DNA of 42,347 nucleotides from Planctomycetia bacterium (lineage in GTDB: Bacteria > Planctomycetota > Planctomycetia > Pirellulales > Thermoguttaceae), in NCBI GenBank assembly GCA_030527105.1, contig JAUNBK010000026.1, positions 1 to 42,347 of the forward strand, given 5' to 3'. The position numbers and the translations under genes were made by a program. Position 1 is the stretch's first letter. Each line of letters starts with the position of its first letter. The notes under the pieces are model-generated. The model did not search any database and was not told where the DNA came from. It saw only the letters and a list, made by a program, of their open reading frames with translations. Shown in pieces: positions 24,036-32,394 of this stretch.

Positions 24036-24986
24036 CTATCTCCCGTTTTGTTTTCTTCGGCTCGCCTCTCGGAGCAAATCCATCTCACTTTGTGTAAGGC
24101 TTTGCAAACCAAAGTTGGAAATCTTTCGCAAAATGTCCTCCACTTTCTCGTTCATTTCCGCCTCGCGTCGTTCCGCTTCGAGTTGCTCGTACGTCTTCGT
24201 TGCTGGGGCGTAGCCGTAGGAATCGTCGTCTGCATAGTAATAATCCTCCTCGTCTCGCCCATATTGCCCTCGGCGCCCCCCCCAATATGAGGGTTCGTCA
24301 GCAACGTTCCCATCACGATAAATCTGGGGCGAGCTGGAGAACCACCCCGTGAAACGGATGTTCATAAGGTAATAGACGCACGCAAAAGCAGCCCCCGCAA
24401 GGTGGACGCTGTGGGCGATGTTGGATTTTTCTGATTGAGTGCCCATGATGTCGATCCCGATAATAATGACGCCGACGAGCCACGCAGGCATTGGAATGAA
24501 CATCATGAAAAGGAGCTTCTCGTGCGGGAAATTCCACGCGAACAGAATGATGACAGCCGAAACCGCGCCACTCGCCCCGATGCAAGGAACGTCCGTCCCC
24601 ATCACCAACCCCGTGACGACCCAACCTAAGCTGCTGATGAGAATGGACGCAAAATAGAACGCGAGGAATTCCTTCTTCCCATAGCGCCGTTCAACCAGCC
24701 CACCAAGGAAAAAGAGGGCAAGCATGTTGAACAAGATATGACCTGAAGACGTGGAATCGTGCGCAAAACCACACGTGATCAAGCGATACCACTGCGCTGG
24801 ATGAAAAATATCCGACGGTTTTAATTCCATCCATAGATTAAGCGGCAAGCTATTGTCGTCGTTGAGCAGCCAAATGATCACATTGGCAGCAATAATCATG
24901 AACAACGCCGAAATCCCCGTCCCGCCCTCGGAACGATTGTAGCTCTCGTTGTCGTCCCAATAATAGTCTCGATCGTGCAGACCCAT
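24036..24986 (-). CDS. Rhomboid family intramembrane serine protease
   Basis: This 316-aa integral membrane protease has six or seven transmembrane segments. Active-site features are present: 'GHILFNMLALFFLG' (His83, Asn87) in the second core helix, the nucleophile Ser139 in 'CIGASGA', and the general base His195 in 'SVHLAGAAFA'. The cytoplasmic C-terminal ~100 residues are acidic and Tyr-rich, then end with a helical motif ('VEDILRKISNFGLQSLTQSEMDLLREASRRK'-like) that often closes planctomycete and Bacteroidetes rhomboids (DUF6576-type). Substrates are unknown. The gene is co-oriented with the solute-binding lipoprotein gene, with a 102-base gap. No clear ribosome site precedes ATG 24986. 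Confidence 0.92.
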   Translation of the reverse strand: MGLHDRDYYWDDNESYNRSEGGTGISALFMIIAANVIIWLLNDDNSLPLNLWMELKPSDIFHPAQWYRLITCGFAHDSTSSGHILFNMLALFFLGGLVERRYGKKEFLAFYFASILISSLGWVVTGLVMGTDVPCIGASGAVSAVIILFAWNFPHEKLLFMMFIPMPAWLVGVIIIGIDIMGTQSEKSNIAHSVHLAGAAFACVYYLMNIRFTGWFSSSPQIYRDGNVADEPSYWGGRRGQYGRDEEDYYYADDDSYGYAPATKTYEQLEAERREAEMNEKVEDILRKISNFGLQSLTQSEMDLLREASRRKQNGR

Positions 24987-25430
24987 ATTTGTTCTTTCCG
25001 TATTTTCAAATATCGCCCGACAGCACTCCGACGCGATGAAGCACCGACGAAGTGACGCGAACTTTTGAATTCATTCTTATACACACCCGCCCATAACAAA
25101 CCCCCACCTCTCGCAAAGTGCAGCGATTCCCGACATTAAAGGAGATCGGGCACCACTCCACCCCGCAGAAATAGAGGAGGACTACTACATTCTACACGAT
25201 TTGACATTTTTTTGCAATAAGGGACAGGCAAAAAATGTGAAAAATAAGAATTTTCCCTCGGCAGAGGTTTTTGTTGTTTTGCGTGCGGAGAAACAGTTCT
25301 CTCTTCGAGCGCTTTGAGGCTGTTTTCGATCCAGCACAGGCACTTCCATTTCATTGACCAGTATCGGGTATCCCTTTCGTACCTTTTGGCAATTAGTTGG
25401 CTCCCAGCTCTTGGTTTGACGCGCGGCTCC
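24987..25430. other. Intergenic region without a recognised gene
   Basis: These 444 bases separate two minus-strand genes. A small hairpin, CCCGA/TCGGG at 25129-25150, is present. The palindrome family is absent. A TTGACA at about 25200 has no matching -10 box. I see no coding frame of merit. Confidence 0.6.
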
Positions 25431-28280
25431 TCACTCCCCCAACCTCTCCAAAGCGCTCACATCCTCCAACCGCAGGCGCGTGCATTCTTCCACCAAGTAG
25501 ACAATGGACTCGTATGAGATTCCGCTGTGCGTCGAGAGACCAATTTCGCACGTCCTGCTGTTGGAGTACCCTTGGACGCATTGGGATTCCTCAATTTCCT
25601 CGCGAAGGTGGCGCAGCGCGTATGCGTTGAGCGTGGGCAACGTGAAACCTTTGTCTCCCGCAAAACCGCAGCAGCCCGTTTTCTCTGGCGCAACGACACG
25701 CGACGAACAACGGCGAGCCAGCGTGAGAAGGAGCTTCTCCAACTTCATTTTGCGCATCGAACACGTCGCGTGGATCGCAATCGGTCGGTCGATTGGCACA
25801 AAATGGAGTTTGTCGAGCAAAAAAGTTTCGATAAATTCCACAGGTTCGTACAATTTTAAGGTTGGCATTTTTTCGCGCATTCGATAGAGGCAGGGACTTT
25901 GGTCGCACAAAATGGGAATTTCTCCATCGTTCGAAGCGTGTCGGAGCGCGCGTTCGAGTTCCGCCGACTTCTCGTCCGCAATCTTCGACATCCCTTTGCT
26001 CTCCCAAATCGTTCCGCAGCAGAGACTCTCGAGGCGTTCGGGGAAAATGACGCGATATCCCGCCCGACGCAGAATCGCGACCGTCTTTTCGACAAGCGGC
26101 GCGGCATCCGGGGCGTTTCGTGCCGCACCAAACGCTTGATTAATGCAGCTGGGGAAATAAACGACACGAAGTTCCGAGTCCCCGCCATCAGCCGGGCAAC
26201 TCGTGTGCTCCTTTGCCACTTTTTGCACCACAAACGCGCGCGGCATGGAGGGCGTCCACAACGGAATCGCGCCAAACGACGCTCGATGCAGCGTTCGACA
26301 CACGAAATTCATCCACGACGTGCCGAGGATTTTGTGCGCCAAGTCCGCCACACGAAGGACACCTCTCATGGGAGGCTTCAACCACGCAAAACGCCGCGCC
26401 GCGAGTTCTCCCAAACGATACCCCAAACTCCCCTCGGGAAGGGATTTTGCCCTCCAAAAATGCGCCAATTCCGCCGTTTGAATTCCCATAGGACACGCCA
26501 TCGTGCACAAGCCATCGCCCGCGCACGTCGCGACGCCGGGGAAACGAAACGCCTTCGACAAACGAACGGCAACTCGCGACTCTCCCGACTGCTCCAAACG
26601 CGCAATTTCGCGCTGAACAACAATCCGCTGCCGAGACGAAAGCGTGAAGCCACACGACGCGCAGCTCGACTCGCAAAATCCACACTCGATGCAGCGGTCG
26701 ATAATCGAATTCGCAAGCGGGAGCGGCTTGAGATTCTTCAAGTGGCACGCAGGATCGTCGTTAAAAATAACGCCAGGGTTGAGAATATTCGTCGGGTCGA
26801 ACAGCTTTTTCACGTCGCGCATCATGCCGAACAACTCCTCGCCCCACTCGTACGCGACGAAAGGAGCCATGTTGCGCCCCGTCCCATGTTCCGCCTTGAG
26901 CGAGCCGTCGTACTTGTCGACAACCAAATGGAGCAAACCCGACATGAGGCGCTCGTATTTTTGAATATCGTCTTGCGTATCGAATTTTTGATGAATCACG
27001 AAATGAAAATTCCCCTCAAGCGCGTGCCCATAAATGCACGCATCATCGTAGCCGCACTCCTCAATGAGCTTTTGAAGGTCGCGCGTCGCCTCGGGCAAGG
27101 AATCGATCGGAAACGCAACGTCCTCGATCAAGCACGTCGTTCCCACCGGTCGAGTTCCTCCCACGGCGGGGAAAATGCCCGATCGAATGTTCCAAAATTC
27201 CGCGTATTCTTCCGGCTTGTCGCTGAATCGCACGGGCGTGAACGTCGAAAAGGGGCGCAAAATCTCTTCAATTTGGCGAATATTCTCCCGAAGCTCTTGG
27301 ACAGACGGCGCGGTCGTCTCTGTGAGAACTGCCGTGAGATTGGTGCCCGTAGAATCTCCCACCGAGCTTAACGACTTTTTGTCGAGCAATTCCGCGCAAT
27401 GGACAGGAGCACGCTTCATCGCTTGGACGGCGCGGCACGCTTCGTCCAACGTTTCGAAGTACAACATCGCACTTGCTCGAAATGGATCGTCTCGCAGCGT
27501 GCGCATCGACGCCTCCGCCAAAAAAGCGAGCGTCCCTTCCGACCCCACCAGGAGGTGCGCAATAATGTCGAACGGATCCTCATAGGCGACAAAAGGACGG
27601 AGATTTAACCCCATCACGTTTTTGATCGCGTACTTTTTTTGGATTTTTTGCACCCACGTTGGGTTGCTGCGGATTTTGTCGCGCAGATATTCAATTTTTC
27701 GCAGGAACTCGGGATGCGTCTCCTCAAACGCCGCTCTGCTCTGCGCGTTGCCCGTGTCGAGAATCGTGCCGTCGAGGAGAATCATGCGCGCGGAGAGGAG
27801 GAGTTTGTCGCTATTCGCCCAAATCCCGCAATTCATCCCCGAGGCGTTGTTCATGAGGATTCCTCCCGCCATGGCGGATTTGATCGAGGCGGGGTCGGGA
27901 CCAAATTTTCTCCCCAAAGGACGAAGAATCTCGTTGATTCGCGCGCCTAAAATACCGGGTTGAAAAACGATTTTTTCGCCGTTGGAGTCGATAGAGCAAC
28001 GCTCCCAATTTTTCCCCGCCACGAGAAGGACGGAATCCGAAATGCTCTGTCCCGAAAGGCTCGTTCCTGCGGCGCGAAACGTGAGCGGCACGCCCCACTT
28101 TTGCGCGGCTTGGAGAATCGACGCCGCCTCCGCTTCGTTCTCGAGTCGCACGACAATTTTGGGCGTCAAACGATAAAACCCCGCGTCGCACCCCCACGCC
28201 AATCGACGCAGGTCGTCCGTATAAATCCTCTCCGAAGCAACAAATCGCCGAATCTCTCGCAAAAATTGGGTGTGTTTCAT
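25431..28280 (-). CDS. FAD- and Fe-S-containing D-2-hydroxyacid (D-lactate type) dehydrogenase
   Basis: This 949-aa fusion resembles GlcD plus GlcF of glycolate oxidase and the NAD-independent D-lactate dehydrogenases of about 940 aa. The N-terminal FAD-binding_4 domain (about 35-230) has 'FRAAGTSLSGQ' and 'AMAGGILMNNASGMN'. The FAD-oxidase C-terminal domain spans about 270-500, with 'HALEGNFHF' and 'KAEHGTGRNMAPFV'. The ferredoxin-like region (about 528-590) has 'CIECGFCESSC' and 'CAGDGLCTMACP', enough for two [4Fe-4S] clusters. Two cysteine-rich CCG domains follow ('SLCCGTIWES' near 754, 'GCCGFAGDKG' near 870). It would oxidise D-lactate or a related 2-hydroxyacid and pass electrons to quinone or cytochrome. 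It starts 26 bases after rarA on the same strand, suggesting an operon. Confidence 0.9.
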   Translation of the reverse strand: MKHTQFLREIRRFVASERIYTDDLRRLAWGCDAGFYRLTPKIVVRLENEAEAASILQAAQKWGVPLTFRAAGTSLSGQSISDSVLLVAGKNWERCSIDSNGEKIVFQPGILGARINEILRPLGRKFGPDPASIKSAMAGGILMNNASGMNCGIWANSDKLLLSARMILLDGTILDTGNAQSRAAFEETHPEFLRKIEYLRDKIRSNPTWVQKIQKKYAIKNVMGLNLRPFVAYEDPFDIIAHLLVGSEGTLAFLAEASMRTLRDDPFRASAMLYFETLDEACRAVQAMKRAPVHCAELLDKKSLSSVGDSTGTNLTAVLTETTAPSVQELRENIRQIEEILRPFSTFTPVRFSDKPEEYAEFWNIRSGIFPAVGGTRPVGTTCLIEDVAFPIDSLPEATRDLQKLIEECGYDDACIYGHALEGNFHFVIHQKFDTQDDIQKYERLMSGLLHLVVDKYDGSLKAEHGTGRNMAPFVAYEWGEELFGMMRDVKKLFDPTNILNPGVIFNDDPACHLKNLKPLPLANSIIDRCIECGFCESSCASCGFTLSSRQRIVVQREIARLEQSGESRVAVRLSKAFRFPGVATCAGDGLCTMACPMGIQTAELAHFWRAKSLPEGSLGYRLGELAARRFAWLKPPMRGVLRVADLAHKILGTSWMNFVCRTLHRASFGAIPLWTPSMPRAFVVQKVAKEHTSCPADGGDSELRVVYFPSCINQAFGAARNAPDAAPLVEKTVAILRRAGYRVIFPERLESLCCGTIWESKGMSKIADEKSAELERALRHASNDGEIPILCDQSPCLYRMREKMPTLKLYEPVEFIETFLLDKLHFVPIDRPIAIHATCSMRKMKLEKLLLTLARRCSSRVVAPEKTGCCGFAGDKGFTLPTLNAYALRHLREEIEESQCVQGYSNSRTCEIGLSTHSGISYESIVYLVEECTRLRLEDVSALERLGE

Positions 28281-28306
28281 GGTCTATTTCCCAAAATTCT
28301 CGTCTC

Positions 28307-29620
28307 CTAATGCTCGCGAAGCCTTGCGCGAATATACTCGAGTCGATCGGCAATCTCCGCCTCAAACCCGCGATCGGTGGGTTGATAATAACGCCTCTCC
28401 ACGCCGAGATAATCCTGCGGAGCGATCGCGTCGGGATAATCATGCGCGTATTTATAATCGATACCATGCCCGAGGGATTGGGCTTGAGAGTAGTGCGCGT
28501 CCCTCAAATGCTTCGGAACGGGCACCAATTTCCCCTCCTGCACGTCTCTTCGTGCGGCACAAATGGCTTCCGTGGCGGCATTGGACTTTGGCGCAGCGGC
28601 GAGATAAACCACAGTCTGCGCCAAATTCAATTGGCACTCCGGGAGACCAACGATTTCGCACGCTTGCGCACACGCAACAGCCAGCGGGAGCGCGTGCGGG
28701 TCGGCATTTCCCACATCCTCGCTCGCTAAAATGACGAGTCGTCTTGCCAAGAACCGCGTGTCGTCGCCCCCCTCGAGCATTTTTGCAAGCCAATAAATTG
28801 CCGCGTCGGGGTCGCTCCCACGAATACTTTTGATAAGCGCGCTAATAATATCATAATGCGCGTCGCCGTCTCGATCGTGTCGCAAAAGCCTTTTTTGAAC
28901 GGACTCAGCCGCGAGTTCCTTCGTAAAATGGAGCGGGTTCGCGAAAGACGAGAGGACGCCTATTTCGAGAGCGCCCAACGCTCGGCGTGCGTCCCCATCG
29001 GCAGACTGGGCGAGATACTCAAGCGCGTCGTCATCCATTTGGACGGACCAGCGCCCCAATCCTCGTTCTTTGTCGGCCAGGGCGCGTTTGAGGAGCGTCT
29101 TGATATTTTCGATCGACAATGGTTGAAACGCGAAGACGCGCGAACGACTCAAAAGCGCATTATTCACGGTGAAAAAAGGATTCTCGGTCGTCGCTCCGAC
29201 CAAAATAACGATTCCTTCTTCCACCTGCGGCAACAAAACGTCCTGCTGCGCCTTGTTGAAGCGATGAATTTCGTCGACAAAAAGGAGAGTTTTTCTCGCA
29301 GCAGCCGCGACGTTGTCTTCCGCGTGGGCTAAAACCTCGCGCAACTCTTTCACGCCATGCGCAACGGCGCTGATTTGTTGAAAATCGGCATTCGATTCGA
29401 CGGCTAAAATCCGCGCTAAAGTCGTTTTCCCCGTCCCGGGCGGACCAAAAAAAATGACAGAACCAAGACGATCCGCTTGAAGGAGACGCCGCAACAATCT
29501 CCCCGGCGCGAGAAACTCCTCCTGCCCCACAAACTCGTCGAGCGTTCGAGGACGCATTCTCGCGGCAAGAGGCTGCGTCTTCTTCCGATTTTCCTCCTCA
29601 AAAGCCCCAAATATCGACAT
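28307..29620 (-). CDS. rarA: Replication-associated recombination protein A (RarA/MgsA)
   Basis: This 437-aa AAA+ ATPase acts at stalled replication forks and is related to clamp-loader subunits. The N-terminus 'PLAARMRPRTLDEFVGQEEFLAPG' is diagnostic. Walker A is Gly59-Pro-Pro-Gly-Thr-Gly-Lys-Thr66, Walker B is 'LLFVDEIHRFNKAQQD', sensor 1 is 'ILVGATTENPFF', and 'DGDARRALGALE' carries the sensor 2 arginine. The C-terminal tetramerisation region has 'SIRGSDPDAAIYWLAKMLEGG', then 'RRLVILASEDVGNADPHAL'. The length is normal. The start lies three bases after the HAD gene's stop, indicating translational coupling, and the FAD/Fe-S dehydrogenase gene follows. Confidence 0.96.
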   Translation of the reverse strand: MSIFGAFEEENRKKTQPLAARMRPRTLDEFVGQEEFLAPGRLLRRLLQADRLGSVIFFGPPGTGKTTLARILAVESNADFQQISAVAHGVKELREVLAHAEDNVAAAARKTLLFVDEIHRFNKAQQDVLLPQVEEGIVILVGATTENPFFTVNNALLSRSRVFAFQPLSIENIKTLLKRALADKERGLGRWSVQMDDDALEYLAQSADGDARRALGALEIGVLSSFANPLHFTKELAAESVQKRLLRHDRDGDAHYDIISALIKSIRGSDPDAAIYWLAKMLEGGDDTRFLARRLVILASEDVGNADPHALPLAVACAQACEIVGLPECQLNLAQTVVYLAAAPKSNAATEAICAARRDVQEGKLVPVPKHLRDAHYSQAQSLGHGIDYKYAHDYPDAIAPQDYLGVERRYYQPTDRGFEAEIADRLEYIRARLREH

Positions 29621-29623
29621 ATT

Positions 29624-30292
29624 CTACTCGACCTCGTGCGACTCGCGCCCCTTGCATAGCAAATCCAAAAGCCGTGGATCCTCAAGCGTGTCCAAAACAA
29701 TGGAGGCTCTGGAGAAATCCATATGCTTGCTATGTTCGGCAGGCGTGGCGGCAACAAACGCGCCCGCATTCGCTCCCGCCAAAACGCCGTTGCAACTATC
29801 CTCCAAAACGAGCATTTCGCGCGTAGGAATTCCGAATTTCTCCGCCGCCATCTCATAAATCTGCGGATTCGGCTTCCCTCGCGTTATTTCGTTGGCAGAA
29901 ATCGTGAAATAAAAGCGTTTGAGCAAATCAAACCGCTGCGTCACACCCTCCAAAACGGCTCGGCTGCTGCTCGTGCAAATTGCTTTGGGAATCCGCTTTT
30001 CTTCGAGAAAATCGAGCAAACGAAACAACCCCGGCATCGGCTGGAGATATTCATCCAGAATTTCAAAGAACGTTCGTTCCGACTCCTTTTGTAGTTCCTG
30101 CCACGAGTCGCTCAATTGATTCCACGCGATCATTGCCTCGAATGCCGCCTGCGGAGGGCACCCCATAATAGACGAGCAAAGCTCCTTGGGATAGGCTCCG
30201 CCTCGGCGCTCCATGAGTCGAACGCCCACTTGAAAGTAGACGTCTTCGGTGTTGAACATCAGCCCATCCATGTCGAAGGCAACGGCACGAAT
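29624..30292 (-). CDS. HAD superfamily hydrolase, beta-phosphoglucomutase-like
   Basis: This 222-aa cytosolic phosphatase or phosphomutase of HAD subfamily IA has all four motifs. Motif I is 'AFDMDGLMFNTE' with Asp8 as nucleophile and Asp10 as acid/base. Motif II is the threonine/serine of 'ICTSSS'. Motif III is the lysine of 'RGKPNPQIYEMAAEKFG'. Motif IV is 'VLEDSCNGVLAGANAG'. A helical cap lies between motifs I and II. The sequence resembles YcjU/beta-PGM and sugar-phosphate phosphatases, and the substrate is uncertain. I chose ATG 30292 because AAGGAG lies nine bases upstream. Upstream in-frame ATGs at 30313 and 30325 would run through that site. Confidence 0.88.
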   Translation of the reverse strand: MRAVAFDMDGLMFNTEDVYFQVGVRLMERRGGAYPKELCSSIMGCPPQAAFEAMIAWNQLSDSWQELQKESERTFFEILDEYLQPMPGLFRLLDFLEEKRIPKAICTSSSRAVLEGVTQRFDLLKRFYFTISANEITRGKPNPQIYEMAAEKFGIPTREMLVLEDSCNGVLAGANAGAFVAATPAEHSKHMDFSRASIVLDTLEDPRLLDLLCKGRESHEVE

Positions 30293-30425
30293 CATAGGAA
30301 AATACTCCTTCATTTCTATCATCATCCTGACTAAAAAAACATACCCAAAATGGGCTTTTATTTAACTTGGTTGCGTTTTGGCGCGTTGAAATTAGAAGAA
30401 TCGACTTCCTTCACACCGAAAACAA

Positions 30426-30451
30426 TCGTGTTTCGCGAAAAAGCGACACGA
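30426..30451 (-). terminator. Candidate terminator of the coiled-coil protein gene
   Basis: TCGTG (30426-30430) and TCGC (30433-30436) pair with GCGA (30443-30446) and CACGA (30447-30451) around a GAAAAA loop, with a two-base bulge. On the minus strand the hairpin is followed by TTGTTTTCGG, a weak T tract. It lies about 155 bases downstream of the stop at 30607. Confidence 0.35.
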
Positions 30452-30523
30452 GCAAGAGGGAAAAGCGGGCGCACCCCAGTGGGAAAACAAAGGAGAATGG
30501 GGGGCGCGCCTGCATAAACGATC

Positions 30524-30600
30524 TATACCCATCGTACTTTTGTGCAAACTCGAATTCACTCGAGAGCCAACAAAACTAAATTTCTCGTGTGCGATGGGTA
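30524..30600. repeat. Hairpin element related to the palindrome ends
   Basis: TACCCATCG (30526-30534) pairs perfectly with CGATGGGTA (30592-30600). A smaller CTCGA/TCGAG stem lies inside. The left end (TATACCCATCGTACTTTTGT and the following GCAAACTCGAATTC) resembles the sequence at 6864-6900 after the epimerase gene, so both may belong to one diverged sub-family. Confidence 0.45.
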
Positions 30601-30606
30601 AAAAAC

Positions 30607-31650
30607 TCAGTGTGCCAAAACGTGGTTCTGTATTTGTCTCTGCAAATTATAAATTTGCGTAGCGCACGCAGAGATTTCGCGCAACGTTTTTTCGTGCTCC
30701 GCCTCGAGTTTTCGATACGTACTCTCGAGAGACTTGCGACGATCTGCGACACTCACCTGCTCCTGCTCACACACCTGAAGGCGCTGAGCCTGCTCTGAAT
30801 TACGTTTTTCGAGGAATTCAACCCGTCGGGCGAGACACTCTTCCATCGCCTGCGTGACCACGACGAGATCAGCAACGTCGAGAATCGTCTGTTTCGTGTC
30901 CCAAATGCCATCGTAATACGTTTGGAATTGAATGTCGTAGGAGCGCAACGGACGTTCAAACACCGCGCCGCTTGCGTCCTCGCGCCCATGCTTCTCGTAT
31001 TCCTCCATGGTGTTTTTCGGAAGATTGATGCCGAAAAACTCCTCTCGATCGAGATTCGCCTGTTCGAAATACCACTCTTCAAAAATATCGTGCGAATCAA
31101 GCGGCATCTTCTGATAGATAGAAACTGCACCGTACACGAGTTTCAACTCTTCAACCCGATCCTTGTCGATCGCGACAGAATCTTGAAGACGAAGGACGAC
31201 CTCGCCATCCGCGCAGCGCTCAACGATGAACGTGCCCAAATAACGGCTCGGCTCGTCGCTCTCAACATCGGGATCGTCAAACACGAACACACGCGTGCTA
31301 ATCGGCAACTTGATAGCGTTGATACCCTCGATCTCTGCCGTGATTTTCCCATCGCGCAACGAAGCAGGGCTACGCAGCCACACCCCCAGCCCGCGAAGGT
31401 TTTCGAGCCGATCCAACTCGATCCGCTTCGCCTCGACGGAAGGTTCGTAATTATCGTTGCCGGGGATGCCAACGCCGTACTTCAAGCGATTGTTGAGCGC
31501 CTGAGCCTCTTTCACCGCTTTTTGATACTTCTCCACATACTGCTCTCGATGCCAATAGTCGTGCGTCTTAAGCGTTATGCTTCCAAAATAAAAGCATACG
31601 AGAACGGCTACCACAATCAGGCCTATGAGGATTTTATTAACAAGACACAT
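30607..31650 (-). CDS. Membrane-anchored coiled-coil protein, function unknown
   Basis: This 347-aa protein has one N-terminal transmembrane anchor (residues about 6-25). A helical stretch ('YVEKYQKAVKEAQALNNRLKYG') follows, then a beta-rich domain (about 75-170) that contains a possible barrel-like module ('VWLRSPASL', 'ISTRVFVFDDP', 'YLGTFIVERCADGEVVLRL'). The C-terminal ~75 residues are a coiled coil ('CLARRVEFLEKRNSEQAQRL' onward). I do not recognise a named family. The topology suggests a periplasmic structural or adaptor protein. AAGG precedes the start by about eight bases. It is separated from both neighbours by more than 200 bases, so it is probably transcribed alone. Confidence 0.65.
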   Translation of the reverse strand: MCLVNKILIGLIVVAVLVCFYFGSITLKTHDYWHREQYVEKYQKAVKEAQALNNRLKYGVGIPGNDNYEPSVEAKRIELDRLENLRGLGVWLRSPASLRDGKITAEIEGINAIKLPISTRVFVFDDPDVESDEPSRYLGTFIVERCADGEVVLRLQDSVAIDKDRVEELKLVYGAVSIYQKMPLDSHDIFEEWYFEQANLDREEFFGINLPKNTMEEYEKHGREDASGAVFERPLRSYDIQFQTYYDGIWDTKQTILDVADLVVVTQAMEECLARRVEFLEKRNSEQAQRLQVCEQEQVSVADRRKSLESTYRKLEAEHEKTLREISACATQIYNLQRQIQNHVLAH

Positions 31651-31850
31651 AATCGTACCTTTTCAACACTTGTTTGGGAGAACCTTTTTCTCAAAAACTT
31701 CTCTCACTACTCTTACTATAAATCTTAGCCGCAAATGCACATATTGTCAGGTATCTCTTCGGAACTTTTTCGGGATTTCATGAATTTTAAATCCCCCCCA
31801 GTGGCAATCGCTACAACCCGCACAAACGGACGCTCGCGGTTTCGAATTTC

Positions 31851-32171
31851 TCACCCATGCCCGATTTTCAACATAACGACTCCCGCAATTATAAGTGCCA
31901 CGCCGAGATATTGCATCAGTCCCGCAGTGTCACGAAAGAAGAGAACTCCCACGCAGAACGTTCCCGCAGCGCCGATTCCCGTCCAAACGGCATATGCAGT
32001 ACCAATGGGAATATGCCTCTGCGCAAGATAGAGCAAAACCCCACTTGCCCCCATCGTGAACACAGCAAACAGGATCCATCCCCACTTTGAAGGGGAGACC
32101 TGCGCCATTTTTAAGCCCGTTGGCCATCCGATTTCTAACAATCCAGCCAGAAGTAAATATAGCCAGCCCAT
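31851..32171 (-). CDS. Small multidrug resistance family protein, Gdx/SugE type
   Basis: This four-helix SMR transporter has 106 aa, the normal size. The essential Glu13 lies in 'LLEIGW', followed by 'GLK'. The third-helix signature 'GTAYAVWTGIGAAGT' matches the Gdx (SugE) guanidinium/H+ antiporter group rather than EmrE ('GIAYAIW'). It acts as a dimer in the inner membrane. In many bacteria gdx is controlled by guanidine riboswitches. I find no ykkC-type sequence in the 220 bases upstream, which instead contain a partial palindrome-family copy. Function by orthology is likely but not proven. Confidence 0.9.
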   Translation of the reverse strand: MGWLYLLLAGLLEIGWPTGLKMAQVSPSKWGWILFAVFTMGASGVLLYLAQRHIPIGTAYAVWTGIGAAGTFCVGVLFFRDTAGLMQYLGVALIIAGVVMLKIGHG

Positions 32172-32239
32172 TTGTTTCTACCGCGTACCACCTTTCATGT
32201 ATCCCATTTCTCCGTACTCATCATGTTTTATGTTCTCCT

Positions 32240-32320
32240 TTATACTCATTCTCCTTTAAAATTCTCGTTTTGCGCTACGCATTGCGAGCCGTGGTGCGTA
32301 GCTCCGATCCAAATTTCGAC
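32240..32320 (+). repeat. Truncated copy of the intergenic palindrome family
   Basis: The left arm (TATACTCATTCTCC, TTTAAAATTCTCGTTTTGCG) and the core GAGCCGTGGTGCGTAGCTCC are intact. The right arm decays after AAATTTCGACG and the terminal AGTATTATA is missing. It lies between the SMR gene start and the glycosidase stop. Confidence 0.75.
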
Positions 32321-32394
32321 GCACGCCGCGCGGAGGAAGTGCCAGCACACCTTTTGCACGGCATGTGTCGACAGGGTTCGCGCCCACTCTGCGC

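Noticed and set aside
25899..27371. A 490-aa plus-strand frame opposite the FAD/Fe-S dehydrogenase
   Set aside because: The dehydrogenase has multiple conserved cofactor motifs. The antisense product is Arg-rich and featureless.
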